Shown here piece after piece: positions 15,004 to 21,430 of a stretch of 21,430 nucleotides of DNA (its first letter is position 1; each line of letters opens with the position of its first letter). The notes under the pieces were generated by a model. The model was not told the DNA's origin. It made no database searches and saw only the letters and a list, made by a program, of their open reading frames with translations. This DNA is from Polaribacter sp. (GTDB lineage: Bacteria; Bacteroidota; Bacteroidia; Flavobacteriales; Flavobacteriaceae), in contig DPRC01000109.1 of assembly GCA_003537695.1 (NCBI GenBank), positions 1 through 21,430 on the forward strand, given 5' to 3'. Position numbers and translations under genes: made by a program.

Positions 15004-15669
15004 ATGGATATTTACGATTTTAAAAATGCTTTTTTAATTGGCTTTTTCATGGCTTTCATGATCGGGCCTGTTTTTTTTATGCTGATACAAACCAGTATTC
15101 TAAAAGGAGCACGAGCAGCAATTGTATTTGACTTGGGTGTAATTTTAGGAGATTTATCTTTTATTTTAATTGCCTATTATGGAAGTCGTTCTTTATTAGA
15201 AAAAATCAAAGATGATCCTCGATTATTTTTCATAGGAGGGTTGGTTTTAATCATTTATGGTCTCATTACCTATCTAGAAAAAGAAAACAAAAAAGAGGCC
15301 CTAGCTTCCGCAAAAATCATAGAGGTTCCGATAAAAAATAATTACTTAAAACTCTTTTTAAAAGGATTCTTTTTAAACTGTATAAATGTTGGCGTCTTGG
15401 CTTTTTGGCTTGGAACTGTGCTGGTAGTTGCTCCCACTTTAAAAATGAACCAAAGTGCTATATTTTGGTATTTTGGCGTAATTTTATTAGGCTATTTTAT
15501 CACAGATCTTGGGAAAATTTTTCTAGCCAAACAACTTAAAAACAAGTTGACAGCTCCCGTAATTTTTAGAATAAAAAAGATCATGGGTATCCTCTTAATT
15601 ATTTGCGGTGTTTTCTTGATGCTCAAGGGCTTTATTCCAAACGAGAGAATAGAGGAACTTATTCAGTAA
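15004..15669 (+). CDS. LysE family transporter (amino-acid exporter)
   Basis: A 221-residue integral membrane protein of the LysE/RhtB superfamily, which exports amino acids or related small molecules using the proton gradient. About six hydrophobic segments are visible (near 8-30, 38-58, 72-88, 115-136, 150-168 and 188-208). The family-typical N-terminal helix contains G-P (M-I-G-P-V-F). A charged loop around 88-110 separates the two halves. Substrate cannot be read from sequence. Position after asd makes an aspartate-family amino acid tempting but unproven. It has its own predicted leaderless promoter despite the 20-bp gap to the reductase gene. Confidence 0.88.
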   Translation: MDIYDFKNAFLIGFFMAFMIGPVFFMLIQTSILKGARAAIVFDLGVILGDLSFILIAYYGSRSLLEKIKDDPRLFFIGGLVLIIYGLITYLEKENKKEALASAKIIEVPIKNNYLKLFLKGFFLNCINVGVLAFWLGTVLVVAPTLKMNQSAIFWYFGVILLGYFITDLGKIFLAKQLKNKLTAPVIFRIKKIMGILLIICGVFLMLKGFIPNERIEELIQ

Positions 15670-15682
15670 ATACACTCCATAA

Positions 15683-15716
15683 AAAAACCACAAATAAATA
15701 ATCCGTGGTTCTTTTT
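15683..15716 (+). terminator. Probable bidirectional terminator between convergent genes
   Basis: AACCAC (15686-15691) and GTGGTT (15705-15710) form a 6-bp stem with a 13-nt loop. A-run on the left and CTTTTT on the right allow termination of the LysE gene (+) and of the M1 peptidase gene (-), which end on either side. Confidence 0.65.
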
Positions 15717-15732
15717 AGCAGTAAAAAAAAGT

Positions 15733-17574
15733 TTATTTCACCTCAAAAATATTATTTTCACTATCAATATCTGCCATCAACTTGCTTTTATCTATCGTTA
15801 CAGACTGCACTAATTTAGAGGTCTTAAAAGAATAGGTAGGATATGCCCAGCCCCAGTCTTCAAGAACAGTAGCCGCTGTTGGCTTGCTGCCTCTCATCAT
15901 GCGCAAAGGAATATTAAAATTTTCTACAGCACCATCTGTATACGTAACCTCCAAGTCTATAGGCATTGGCATTTGCCCAATCCTTTCAATCGTTATTTCT
16001 CTACCCGCAACAGACTTAATTCCATAATCTATTGTATGTATTGTTTGTGTCCACTCATTCAAATACCAATCCAAGTGAATTCCCGATACTTTTTCCATGG
16101 AACGTTTGATATCATTTGGTGTTGGATGCTTAAAACTAAAATCTATAAAATACTTTTTAAGCCCCTTTGCAACATTGTCTGCTCCAATAACATATTCTAA
16201 TTGTGACAAGAAGATATTTCCTTTCGAATAACTGGCAATACTATATGCTGTGTTCGTTTCGTATCGATCTGCATGTGTAGAAAGCGACTCTTCCATATTA
16301 TTCTTTACTACATAATTATACCCCCTATAAGAACCTGCATGTGGATTTTCTCTTCCTTCTTCCAAAATTAAATTTTCTGCTTTGTTCGAAATATAAGATG
16401 TAAATCCTTCATCCATCCATGGGTGCTTACTTTCGTTAGAAGCTAACAAAAACTGAAACCAGGTATGTGCCATTTCATGAGCTGTTACACCAAAAAGACT
16501 CCCAAACTTTCGTTCTCCCGTAATTAAAGTAGCCATTGCATATTCCATTCCGCCGTCTCCTCCCTGAATTACAGAGTATTGCTTATACGGGTATGCACCG
16601 ATATGCTTACTATAATAGGTCATTAGGGTTGCTGTTTTAGCTTGTAAATCTTTCCAATTCTGTAAAAAGTTTGCTGCTAAATCTTTCTTATATAAGAAGT
16701 GTAAATCAATACCGGTTTCCGTTTTTAAAACATCATGCTGGTAATTAGTATCTGCCGCCCAGACAAAGTCGTGCACATTGGGTGCTTTAAAATGCCAGGT
16801 TAATTTTGCCGTATTCGGAACATTTAAAGCTTTTGAAGCATCTTGGTACCCATGACCTATTTCTTGTGGGTTTTGTAAGTATCCAGTTCCCCCAAGAACA
16901 TACGCTTTATCAATTGAAATTTTTACATCAAAATCACCCCAAACTCCTTGAAATTCTCTTGCTATATATGGGGGCGTATGCCAACCTTCAAAGTCATATT
17001 CCGCCATTTTTGGATACCATTGCGCCATCGACAAAGCAATACCTTCCTTATTATCTCTTCCTGATCTTCGAATTTGCAATGGAATTTGTGCATCAAAAAG
17101 CATATCAAAAGTCACACTTTCGCCTGTTTTAATAGGAGTATTTAAAGTAACTTCTAAAATAGTTCCCACAGTTTCGTACAAAACTTCAGCCCCGTTTTGT
17201 TTTAATGAATTTACTTTTATATAGCCTATTTCGTCTGTATTTAACTTACTAATTCTATCACGAACTCTTCTATCTGGATCTACAATATTTAAGGACCTTA
17301 CATCCATTTGAGAACCTGGTTGAAATGCATTAAAATACAAATGGTAGTATACTTTTGTTAATTCATCTGGTGAATTATTTGTGTATACTGCTTGTTGTTT
17401 CCCGCTATATTGATGCTTTTCCGCAGCCACATCGATATCCATTGCATATGAAATATGCTGCTGCCAGTATGTAGTGACCTTAGACTCTTTTGTTTGCTGA
17501 TAGCTAGCTTTTTTTATTTGAACACAAGAGGCTATCAATCCAACTGTAAAGACTAAAAATAGGAATTTTTTCAT
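15733..17574 (-). CDS. M1 family metallopeptidase, lipoprotein
   Basis: A 613-residue zinc aminopeptidase of family M1, predicted to be an envelope lipoprotein (signal peptide ending L-I-A-S-C, Cys17). The zinc site is HEMAH (His366, Glu367, His370) with the third ligand Glu389 in MDEGF, exactly HEXXH-X18-E. The substrate-recognition motif equivalent to GAMEN is GGMEY at 341-345. Tyr449 in SYSKG is the likely transition-state tyrosine. The usual N-terminal beta domain precedes it (about 40-280). It lacks the large C-terminal helical domain of long M1 enzymes. It lies 48 bp after the S8 protease gene on the same strand; a small AACCC/GGGTT hairpin lies between them. Likely role is peptide trimming outside the cytoplasm. 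Confidence 0.93.
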   Translation of the reverse strand: MKKFLFLVFTVGLIASCVQIKKASYQQTKESKVTTYWQQHISYAMDIDVAAEKHQYSGKQQAVYTNNSPDELTKVYYHLYFNAFQPGSQMDVRSLNIVDPDRRVRDRISKLNTDEIGYIKVNSLKQNGAEVLYETVGTILEVTLNTPIKTGESVTFDMLFDAQIPLQIRRSGRDNKEGIALSMAQWYPKMAEYDFEGWHTPPYIAREFQGVWGDFDVKISIDKAYVLGGTGYLQNPQEIGHGYQDASKALNVPNTAKLTWHFKAPNVHDFVWAADTNYQHDVLKTETGIDLHFLYKKDLAANFLQNWKDLQAKTATLMTYYSKHIGAYPYKQYSVIQGGDGGMEYAMATLITGERKFGSLFGVTAHEMAHTWFQFLLASNESKHPWMDEGFTSYISNKAENLILEEGRENPHAGSYRGYNYVVKNNMEESLSTHADRYETNTAYSIASYSKGNIFLSQLEYVIGADNVAKGLKKYFIDFSFKHPTPNDIKRSMEKVSGIHLDWYLNEWTQTIHTIDYGIKSVAGREITIERIGQMPMPIDLEVTYTDGAVENFNIPLRMMRGSKPTAATVLEDWGWAYPTYSFKTSKLVQSVTIDKSKLMADIDSENNIFEVK

Positions 17575-17622
17575 GGTATTTATTGATTTTAATTTAATGA
17601 GAACCCAATAGGGTTTTATGTG

Positions 17623-19326
17623 TTATTTTTTTCCGTTTACGATTCTGTCTGCCATTTTCAAAGCATTGTAGGCATTTACAACCCTTCCTGAAACCGACAA
17701 TTCTGAAAAGGGAACTCTTTCGGCCTCGGTCCCGGGTTTAATGACGTCAAAATTAATTTTCATTCCGGAATTCATCAGAATATGCTTTACTTGGCTTGCC
17801 GATAGCATCGGATAGTATGAACGAACTAAGGCGGCTACTCCCGAAACTGAAGGCGCCGCCATTGAAGTACCACTAATAGACTCATACGCATCGTTAGGAT
17901 AGGACGCATAAATACCCACACCTGGCGCAAATACATCTACGTTTATTTTCCCATAATTAGAAAAAGTTGCGGGCAATTGCTCATCATAATGCAGGCTCAT
18001 CGCTCCAACAGTCAAAACATTGTCAGCAATTTCATGTATTAAATCGCTAGAATCATTTGGAAATGTTTCTTCTACATCAATATCTTTCCCGTCATTCCCT
18101 GCTGCATTTACAATTAGTACCTCTTTTTTTGCTGCATAGATGATTGCGTCATACACCCATTTCTTATTTGGTGAATATGCTTTCCCAAAACTCGTGTTGA
18201 TCACTTTTGCACCGTTATCGACGGCATATCGAATGCCTAAGGCAACATCCTTGTCATGTTCATCTCCATCAGGAACGACCCTGACTGCCATAATTTTTAC
18301 ATGATTTGCAACACCGTTTACCCCTTTGCCATTGTCTCTAGAAGCAGCAACAATTCCAGCAACATGTGTTCCATGACTTTCGAAGTCCTTCGCACCTATT
18401 ACATTATTATTTCCATAAAAGGCATCTGCAATATTGTATAAACTATCTCCTAAAGATGCACGTGCATTAAAATCCAAATCATACGCTTTAGAAGCTTCAT
18501 TTGCAGTCTTCTCTTTTATTATTTGCTTTTTATAATCCAGCACTTCCACTTCGCTCAAACCGTTGGTTAACATATTGACAACATCTGCTATCTTCATGGC
18601 TAACAAAACGCTTTCAGGTCGTGCACTTTTTAAATTCTCTACTGTCAGCTCAACTTTCCCAAGGGACGCTTTTACCTCTTTAAAGTTTTGCAAAATTTGA
18701 GCAATTCTTTTAGAGGTGTTTTCTAAATCTTCTATTTTTAGTGTATGTGCATTGAGTGATTTGCTGTGTTTTTCTTTTAACTTTACATACGTCTCAAATG
18801 CTGCTTTATCCAGATCAGAAATTTCTGAAGCTTTTGTACTTCCAAATTGATCCATTCCCTGCTTTACAATTCGTGTTAACTCTAACTGATCAGCCCTCAC
18901 CATAACGCCTGCTTTATTTCCTAAGAAATTCCAACCGTGCACATCATCTACATATCCATTTTTATCGTCATCCTTGTTATTTCCCGCTATTTCCAATGGA
19001 TTTACCCAAATAACCCCTGTTAAGTCTTCATGTTCCACATCTATTCCGGAGTCTGCAATTGCTACAATCACTGAAACCCCTTTTTTTCCTTCTAGAAATT
19101 GATATGCTTTTAAAATACTCATACCAGGAATAGAATCTGTTTGCAAATCCATATGACTCCAAACCTGCAATTCAGTCTCCGTTAATTTTTCTTTTTTGGC
19201 AGGAATATTTAGGGTATTATTTACCCCATTAGGGACTGGAATCGTATTTATTACCGCACTGCAACTTGTTAAAAGAATACCAACCAATGCTGAATAAACC
19301 ATTATTTTAAATCCGCTCATCTCCAT
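17623..19326 (-). CDS. S8 (subtilisin-like) serine protease, lipoprotein, with large insertion
   Basis: A 567-residue subtilase, predicted lipoprotein (signal peptide ending L-L-T-S-C, Cys22). The catalytic triad is intact: Asp92 in IADSGID, His318 in SHGTHVAG and Ser488 in SGTSMAAP. The oxyanion Asn411 is in NAAGNDG. The distance from Asp to His is 226 residues, against about 30 in subtilisin. The extra segment (about 140-305) is mostly charged and looks helical, with coiled-coil-like stretches around 180-285. Only about 65 residues separate the lipid anchor from the Asp region, so a classical inhibitor prodomain is not evident. There is no type IX secretion C-terminal domain. The ATG at 19326 lies 4 bp after the MBL gene stop. 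Confidence 0.92.
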   Translation of the reverse strand: MEMSGFKIMVYSALVGILLTSCSAVINTIPVPNGVNNTLNIPAKKEKLTETELQVWSHMDLQTDSIPGMSILKAYQFLEGKKGVSVIVAIADSGIDVEHEDLTGVIWVNPLEIAGNNKDDDKNGYVDDVHGWNFLGNKAGVMVRADQLELTRIVKQGMDQFGSTKASEISDLDKAAFETYVKLKEKHSKSLNAHTLKIEDLENTSKRIAQILQNFKEVKASLGKVELTVENLKSARPESVLLAMKIADVVNMLTNGLSEVEVLDYKKQIIKEKTANEASKAYDLDFNARASLGDSLYNIADAFYGNNNVIGAKDFESHGTHVAGIVAASRDNGKGVNGVANHVKIMAVRVVPDGDEHDKDVALGIRYAVDNGAKVINTSFGKAYSPNKKWVYDAIIYAAKKEVLIVNAAGNDGKDIDVEETFPNDSSDLIHEIADNVLTVGAMSLHYDEQLPATFSNYGKINVDVFAPGVGIYASYPNDAYESISGTSMAAPSVSGVAALVRSYYPMLSASQVKHILMNSGMKINFDVIKPGTEAERVPFSELSVSGRVVNAYNALKMADRIVNGKK

Positions 19327-19330
19327 TTTA

Positions 19331-20176
19331 TTAATTAAATATATCTGTAAATCTATGCGTATCTTTTAATCGAATACCCTTCTCCGTATGCTGCACGGTA
19401 CAAATTTCATTGTAGGCATCGTGTTCTAAAAATAGGTAATAATTATTATCTGCTGCTTCCTCTAAAAAGGATGCTTTTTCTTGTATTGTTAAAAGCGGCC
19501 TTGTATCGTAGCCCATAACATATGGTAAGGGAATATGCCCCACTGTTGGCAGTAAATCTGCCATAAAAACAAGTGTTTTTCCTTGATAGCTTAACTTTGG
19601 CAACATCTGCTTTTCTGTGTGTCCGTCCATAAATAATACCTCAAAACCAACTTGGTTCGTGGTCTTTTTTTGAATAAAGTTTAATTGCCCACTTTCTTTT
19701 ATAGGGTTGATATTCTCTTTTAAAAAGGATGCTTTTTCTCTAGGGTTTGGAACTGTTGCCCATTTCCAATGGTCTTCATTAGACCAAAATTTTGCATTTT
19801 TAAAAGCCGGTTGTAACATTGTTTTTTCTGCATTCCATTCAATTGCACCTCCACAATGATCAAAATGAAGATGCGTTAAGAAAACATCTGTAATAGCATC
19901 TCTATGGAACCCTAATTTCGCAAGTGAATTGTCTAAAGAGAAATTTCCGAATAAATGGTAATAACCAAAAAACTTTTCTGATTGTTTGGCACCCAAACCC
20001 GTATCTATTAAAAGTAGACGGTCTCCATCCTCAATAAGCATGCATCGCATACTCATGTCTATTAAATTATTAGCGTCTGCAGGATTTGTTTTTTGCCAAA
20101 TGGTCTTCGGTACCACACCAAACATTGCGCCTCCGTCTAATTTAAAATTACCAGTTTCTATAGGATATATTTTCAT
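19331..20176 (-). CDS. MBL-fold metallo-hydrolase
   Basis: A 281-residue cytoplasmic metallo-beta-lactamase-fold hydrolase. Metal ligands are visible: THLHFDH (His102, His104, Asp106, His107), His186 in MDGHT, Asp207 in FMADL and His252 in LEHD. This layout resembles lactonase-like and related hydrolases, but the substrate cannot be told. A GTG at 20182 is in frame; the ATG at 20176 fits better, and an imperfect -7 box (CATATTTG at 20189-20182, minus strand) lies 5 nt before it. It is the first gene of an operon with the S8 and M1 proteases (4-bp gap to S8). Confidence 0.88.
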   Translation of the reverse strand: MKIYPIETGNFKLDGGAMFGVVPKTIWQKTNPADANNLIDMSMRCMLIEDGDRLLLIDTGLGAKQSEKFFGYYHLFGNFSLDNSLAKLGFHRDAITDVFLTHLHFDHCGGAIEWNAEKTMLQPAFKNAKFWSNEDHWKWATVPNPREKASFLKENINPIKESGQLNFIQKKTTNQVGFEVLFMDGHTEKQMLPKLSYQGKTLVFMADLLPTVGHIPLPYVMGYDTRPLLTIQEKASFLEEAADNNYYLFLEHDAYNEICTVQHTEKGIRLKDTHRFTDIFN

Positions 20177-20181
20177 CAACA

Positions 20182-20189
20182 CAAATATG
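20182..20189 (-). promoter_or_regulatory. Possible -7 box of the MBL-S8-M1 operon
   Basis: CATATTTG on the minus strand, one mismatch from TAnnTTTG, 5 nt before the ATG at 20176. No TTG lies at the -33 distance. Its position matches that of the other leaderless-type boxes in the window, which is the main reason to list it. Confidence 0.3.
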
Positions 20190-20316
20190 CAGAAAAAACA
20201 GCGCTTTTTTGTTAATTAAAGTCTAAACATTCTGTCCTGAAAACAGGTGTGAATTGAAACTTGTTTACTTGATCTTAAATTGTGCTGCCAAATTTCAAAA
20301 ATCTAAAATAAAAATA

Positions 20317-20348
20317 AAAAAACCTCAATCTTTCGATTGAGGTTTTCT
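20317..20348 (-). terminator. Rho-independent terminator of tRNA-Cys
   Basis: On the minus strand AAAACCTCAATC and GATTGAGGTTTT pair in a 12-bp stem (arms 20335-20346 and 20319-20330) with a 4-nt GAAA loop, followed by a T-run. It begins just 3 bases past the encoded CCA of the tRNA, so it ends that transcript. Confidence 0.9.
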
Positions 20349-20422
20349 TGGAGGTGTCTAGCGGATTCGAACCGCTGTACATGGTTTTGCAAACCATTGC
20401 CTAGCCACTCGGCCAAGACACC
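20349..20422 (-). tRNA. tRNA-Cys (anticodon GCA)
   Basis: The minus strand folds into a cloverleaf. The acceptor arms GGTGTCT (20422-20416) and AGACACC (20359-20353) pair at all 7 positions. The anticodon stem ATGGT/ACCAT encloses TT-GCA-AA, giving anticodon GCA for Cys. The T arm is GCGG-TTCGAAT-CCGC. Discriminator base is U, the identity base of tRNA-Cys, and CCA is encoded at 20351-20349. It stands alone with its own promoter and terminator. Confidence 0.97.
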
Positions 20423-20473
20423 TTTTGTATTTTAAATAAAGAACGATCAAAATAGAAAGCTCTTTAAAGATTG

Positions 20474-20503
20474 CAAATTTAGACAAATTTACAAGTATTA
20501 CAA
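20474..20503 (-). promoter_or_regulatory. tRNA-Cys promoter (TTG-N19-TAAATTTG), second -7 box adjacent
   Basis: On the minus strand TTG (20503-20501) is followed after 19 nt by the perfect -7 box TAAATTTG (20481-20474). A second perfect TAAATTTG lies 10 bp upstream (20491-20484) without a well-placed TTG. The expected start would be near 20468, about 45 nt before the tRNA 5' end. Confidence 0.6.
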
Positions 20504-20516
20504 GTGTTTTTTACGC

Positions 20517-20873
20517 TTATCGCTTTTTTGTAAGAATTATAACAACTTCTGCTACATTTCCACCAATTGGAGGATTTATTTTTGAAACCGAAACTTTTGC
20601 TTTTTTCACTTTTCTTAGTTCCTTAAAAAATCGATTTAATATGCGCTGGGCAACCTCTTCTAACAATTTAGAACGAATCGCCATTTCTTCTTTAACGATG
20701 TGATTTAAATGCACATAATCTACAGTATCTGCCAAGTCATCTGTTTTTGCTGATTTTCTTAAATCTGCTTTTACTTCTACATCCACTCGATATTCACTAC
20801 CTATTTTAGCCTCTTCGTCTAAACATCCGTGAAATGCATACAGTTTGATATTGTTTACTTGTATTATTCCCAT
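20517..20873 (-). CDS. folB: Dihydroneopterin aldolase
   Basis: Folate-pathway enzyme that splits 7,8-dihydroneopterin to 6-hydroxymethyl-7,8-dihydropterin and glycolaldehyde. The 118-residue protein is the normal length. It has the N-terminal YAFHGCLDEE block with the conserved Glu21 (the usual catalytic-site glutamate), a V-D-Y motif at 51-53 and the C-terminal SKINPP with Lys98, the conserved catalytic lysine. Its ATG directly abuts the stop of the DUF2452 gene (TAAATG, no gap), so the two are translationally coupled. No other folate genes are in the window. Confidence 0.93.
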   Translation of the reverse strand: MGIIQVNNIKLYAFHGCLDEEAKIGSEYRVDVEVKADLRKSAKTDDLADTVDYVHLNHIVKEEMAIRSKLLEEVAQRILNRFFKELRKVKKAKVSVSKINPPIGGNVAEVVIILTKKR

Positions 20874-21302
20874 TTACTCTTCTTGATTTGTAAGCTCCTC
20901 AACTTTTTCCCACATTTTATCAGAATTCAATCTAAAAGAACCTTTATGTTCTAAGTCCCATTGGTTGGGCTCGATAATTGATAAAAATAATTCTTCTTTT
21001 TTATTTAGATACAAGTGGTAGGTTTCACCTATAATTGGTTCGAACCCAAACTTAGCATTGTACAGCATGTCATTGTACTGAAATTTCTCCATCAGCATTT
21101 CATACTCTTTCTTTACCTCGTCAAACTTACCTTTCAATATTTTATTCACGCGCCTTACGCCGTCGCCTGTCCAGGTAGCTGTATTTGTTGGCTTAATTAC
21201 AGGAGAACTCGCAGAGGTCCCGTAAGGTTTTAAAGCGGCATCGTAGCGCTGTGTCTCTTCGTTAAAAACGACTAAATCTGGTTTTTTAGCTTCCTCTTTC
21301 AT
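20874..21302 (-). CDS. DUF2452 domain protein
   Basis: A 142-residue soluble protein that I recognise as DUF2452, a conserved family of unknown function. Features are a conserved N-terminal P-Y-G-T-S-x-S-x-P-V-I-K-P segment, a helical middle with many Glu/Lys (about 52-85), a Y-N-A-K-F-x-F-E-P-I-I-G-E-x-Y-H-L-Y block near 81-98, and a final W-x-L-x-H-K-G-S-F-R-L-N-S-D motif. The frame continues to a TTG at 21311, but that codon is inside a perfect promoter box, so the ATG at 21302 is the start. Adjacent to folB with no gap. Function unknown; co-transcription does not prove a folate role. Confidence 0.82.
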   Translation of the reverse strand: MKEEAKKPDLVVFNEETQRYDAALKPYGTSASSPVIKPTNTATWTGDGVRRVNKILKGKFDEVKKEYEMLMEKFQYNDMLYNAKFGFEPIIGETYHLYLNKKEELFLSIIEPNQWDLEHKGSFRLNSDKMWEKVEELTNQEE

Positions 21303-21308
21303 ACGCGG

Positions 21309-21316
21309 CAAAAATA
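21309..21316 (-). promoter_or_regulatory. -7 promoter box TATTTTTG of DUF2452-folB, leaderless geometry
   Basis: A perfect TAnnTTTG match on the minus strand, with 6 nt (CCGCGT) before the ATG at 21302. This is the same spacing as at plsC. No TTG at the -33 distance. Confidence 0.5.
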
Positions 21317-21389
21317 CGATAAAAAATAAGTATCATAGAAGCTTTTAGAAAACTTTAACGCCCAAAAATACGGGTAATACTATCGATTA

Positions 21390-21430
21390 CTACTTCCATA
21401 ATTTCCTTCGAATGCTACCAATTACAATAC
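21390..21430 (-). CDS. Possible 3' end of a gene entering from the right edge
   Basis: One minus-strand frame is open from the window edge for 12 codons, ending I-R-R-K-L-W-K before TAG at 21392-21390 (a second TAA follows). It could be the C-terminus of an upstream gene, but so short a frame is weak evidence. An overlapping 14-codon frame from an ATG at 21399 also exists and is even less convincing. Confidence 0.2.
   Translation of the reverse strand, partial: IVIGSIRRKLWK

Noticed and set aside
17602..17615. Hairpin AACCC-AATA-GGGTT between the S8 and M1 genes
   Set aside because: Only a 5-bp stem without a U-run on the minus strand, so not called a terminator; at most a weak intra-operon structure.
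20236..20247. CCTG-AAAA-CAGG hairpin upstream of the MBL gene
   Set aside because: A 4-bp stem is expected by chance and no T-run follows.
1..21430. CRISPR array, insertion sequence, prophage, integron or defence island
   Set aside because: No regularly spaced repeats, transposase, integrase or nuclease-helicase genes were seen on either strand; all sizeable frames are core or conserved flavobacterial genes.

Overview
The window reads as chromosomal DNA from a member of the Flavobacteriaceae (phylum Bacteroidota). The base composition is AT-rich. Promoter boxes match the Bacteroidota TAnnTTTG form, and Shine-Dalgarno sites are largely absent. The gene content fits too: a gliding-motility lipoprotein (GldH), a DUF4837 lipoprotein, and a PSP1/RicT protein with a cysteine-rich N-terminus. 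I cannot name the genus. Almost everything is housekeeping or conserved flavobacterial core. There is no phage, transposase, CRISPR array, toxin-antitoxin pair or defence island, and no intergenic gap exceeds about 240 bp.

Layout. 1-798: a minus-strand PlsC-type acyltransferase, coupled by ATGA to a gene that runs off the left edge. 948-1916: trpS (+), convergent with the block that follows. 1980-7226: a long minus-strand series read as scoA, scoB, three tandem paralogous small membrane proteins, xth, a LysM lytic transglycosylase and a DUF4837 lipoprotein. 7289-11449: a tightly coupled minus-strand operon of ricT-like PSP1 gene, gldH and a class A penicillin-binding protein. 11691-12722: trhO (-), divergent from asd. 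12939-15669: asd, an FAD/[2Fe-2S] oxidoreductase and a LysE-family exporter (+). 15733-20176: a minus-strand operon of MBL-fold hydrolase, S8 lipoprotein protease and M1 lipoprotein aminopeptidase. 20349-20422: tRNA-Cys with its own promoter and terminator. 20517-21302: DUF2452 gene and folB (-). The last 90 bp or so hold a promoter and perhaps the tail of another gene.

How the genes work together. Several encode cell-envelope work: phospholipid synthesis (PlsC), peptidoglycan synthesis and turnover (PBP1A-type, lytic transglycosylase), gliding (GldH), two surface or periplasmic proteases and a LysE exporter. The rest serve translation and tRNA modification (TrpS, TrhO, tRNA-Cys), DNA repair (Xth), aspartate-family amino acids (Asd), folate (FolB) and CoA/ketone-body metabolism (ScoAB).

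The least explained items are three. One is the run of three small membrane-protein paralogs between scoB and xth, two of which still share about 87% identity over a 71-bp stretch. Another is a repeated arrangement in which a TAnnTTTG promoter box sits 5-6 nt before the ATG (plsC, lysE-like, DUF2452, and more weakly MBL), which predicts leaderless mRNAs. The third is a large helical insertion between the catalytic Asp and His of the S8 protease. I found no clear novel multi-gene system; the small-protein cluster is the best lead.
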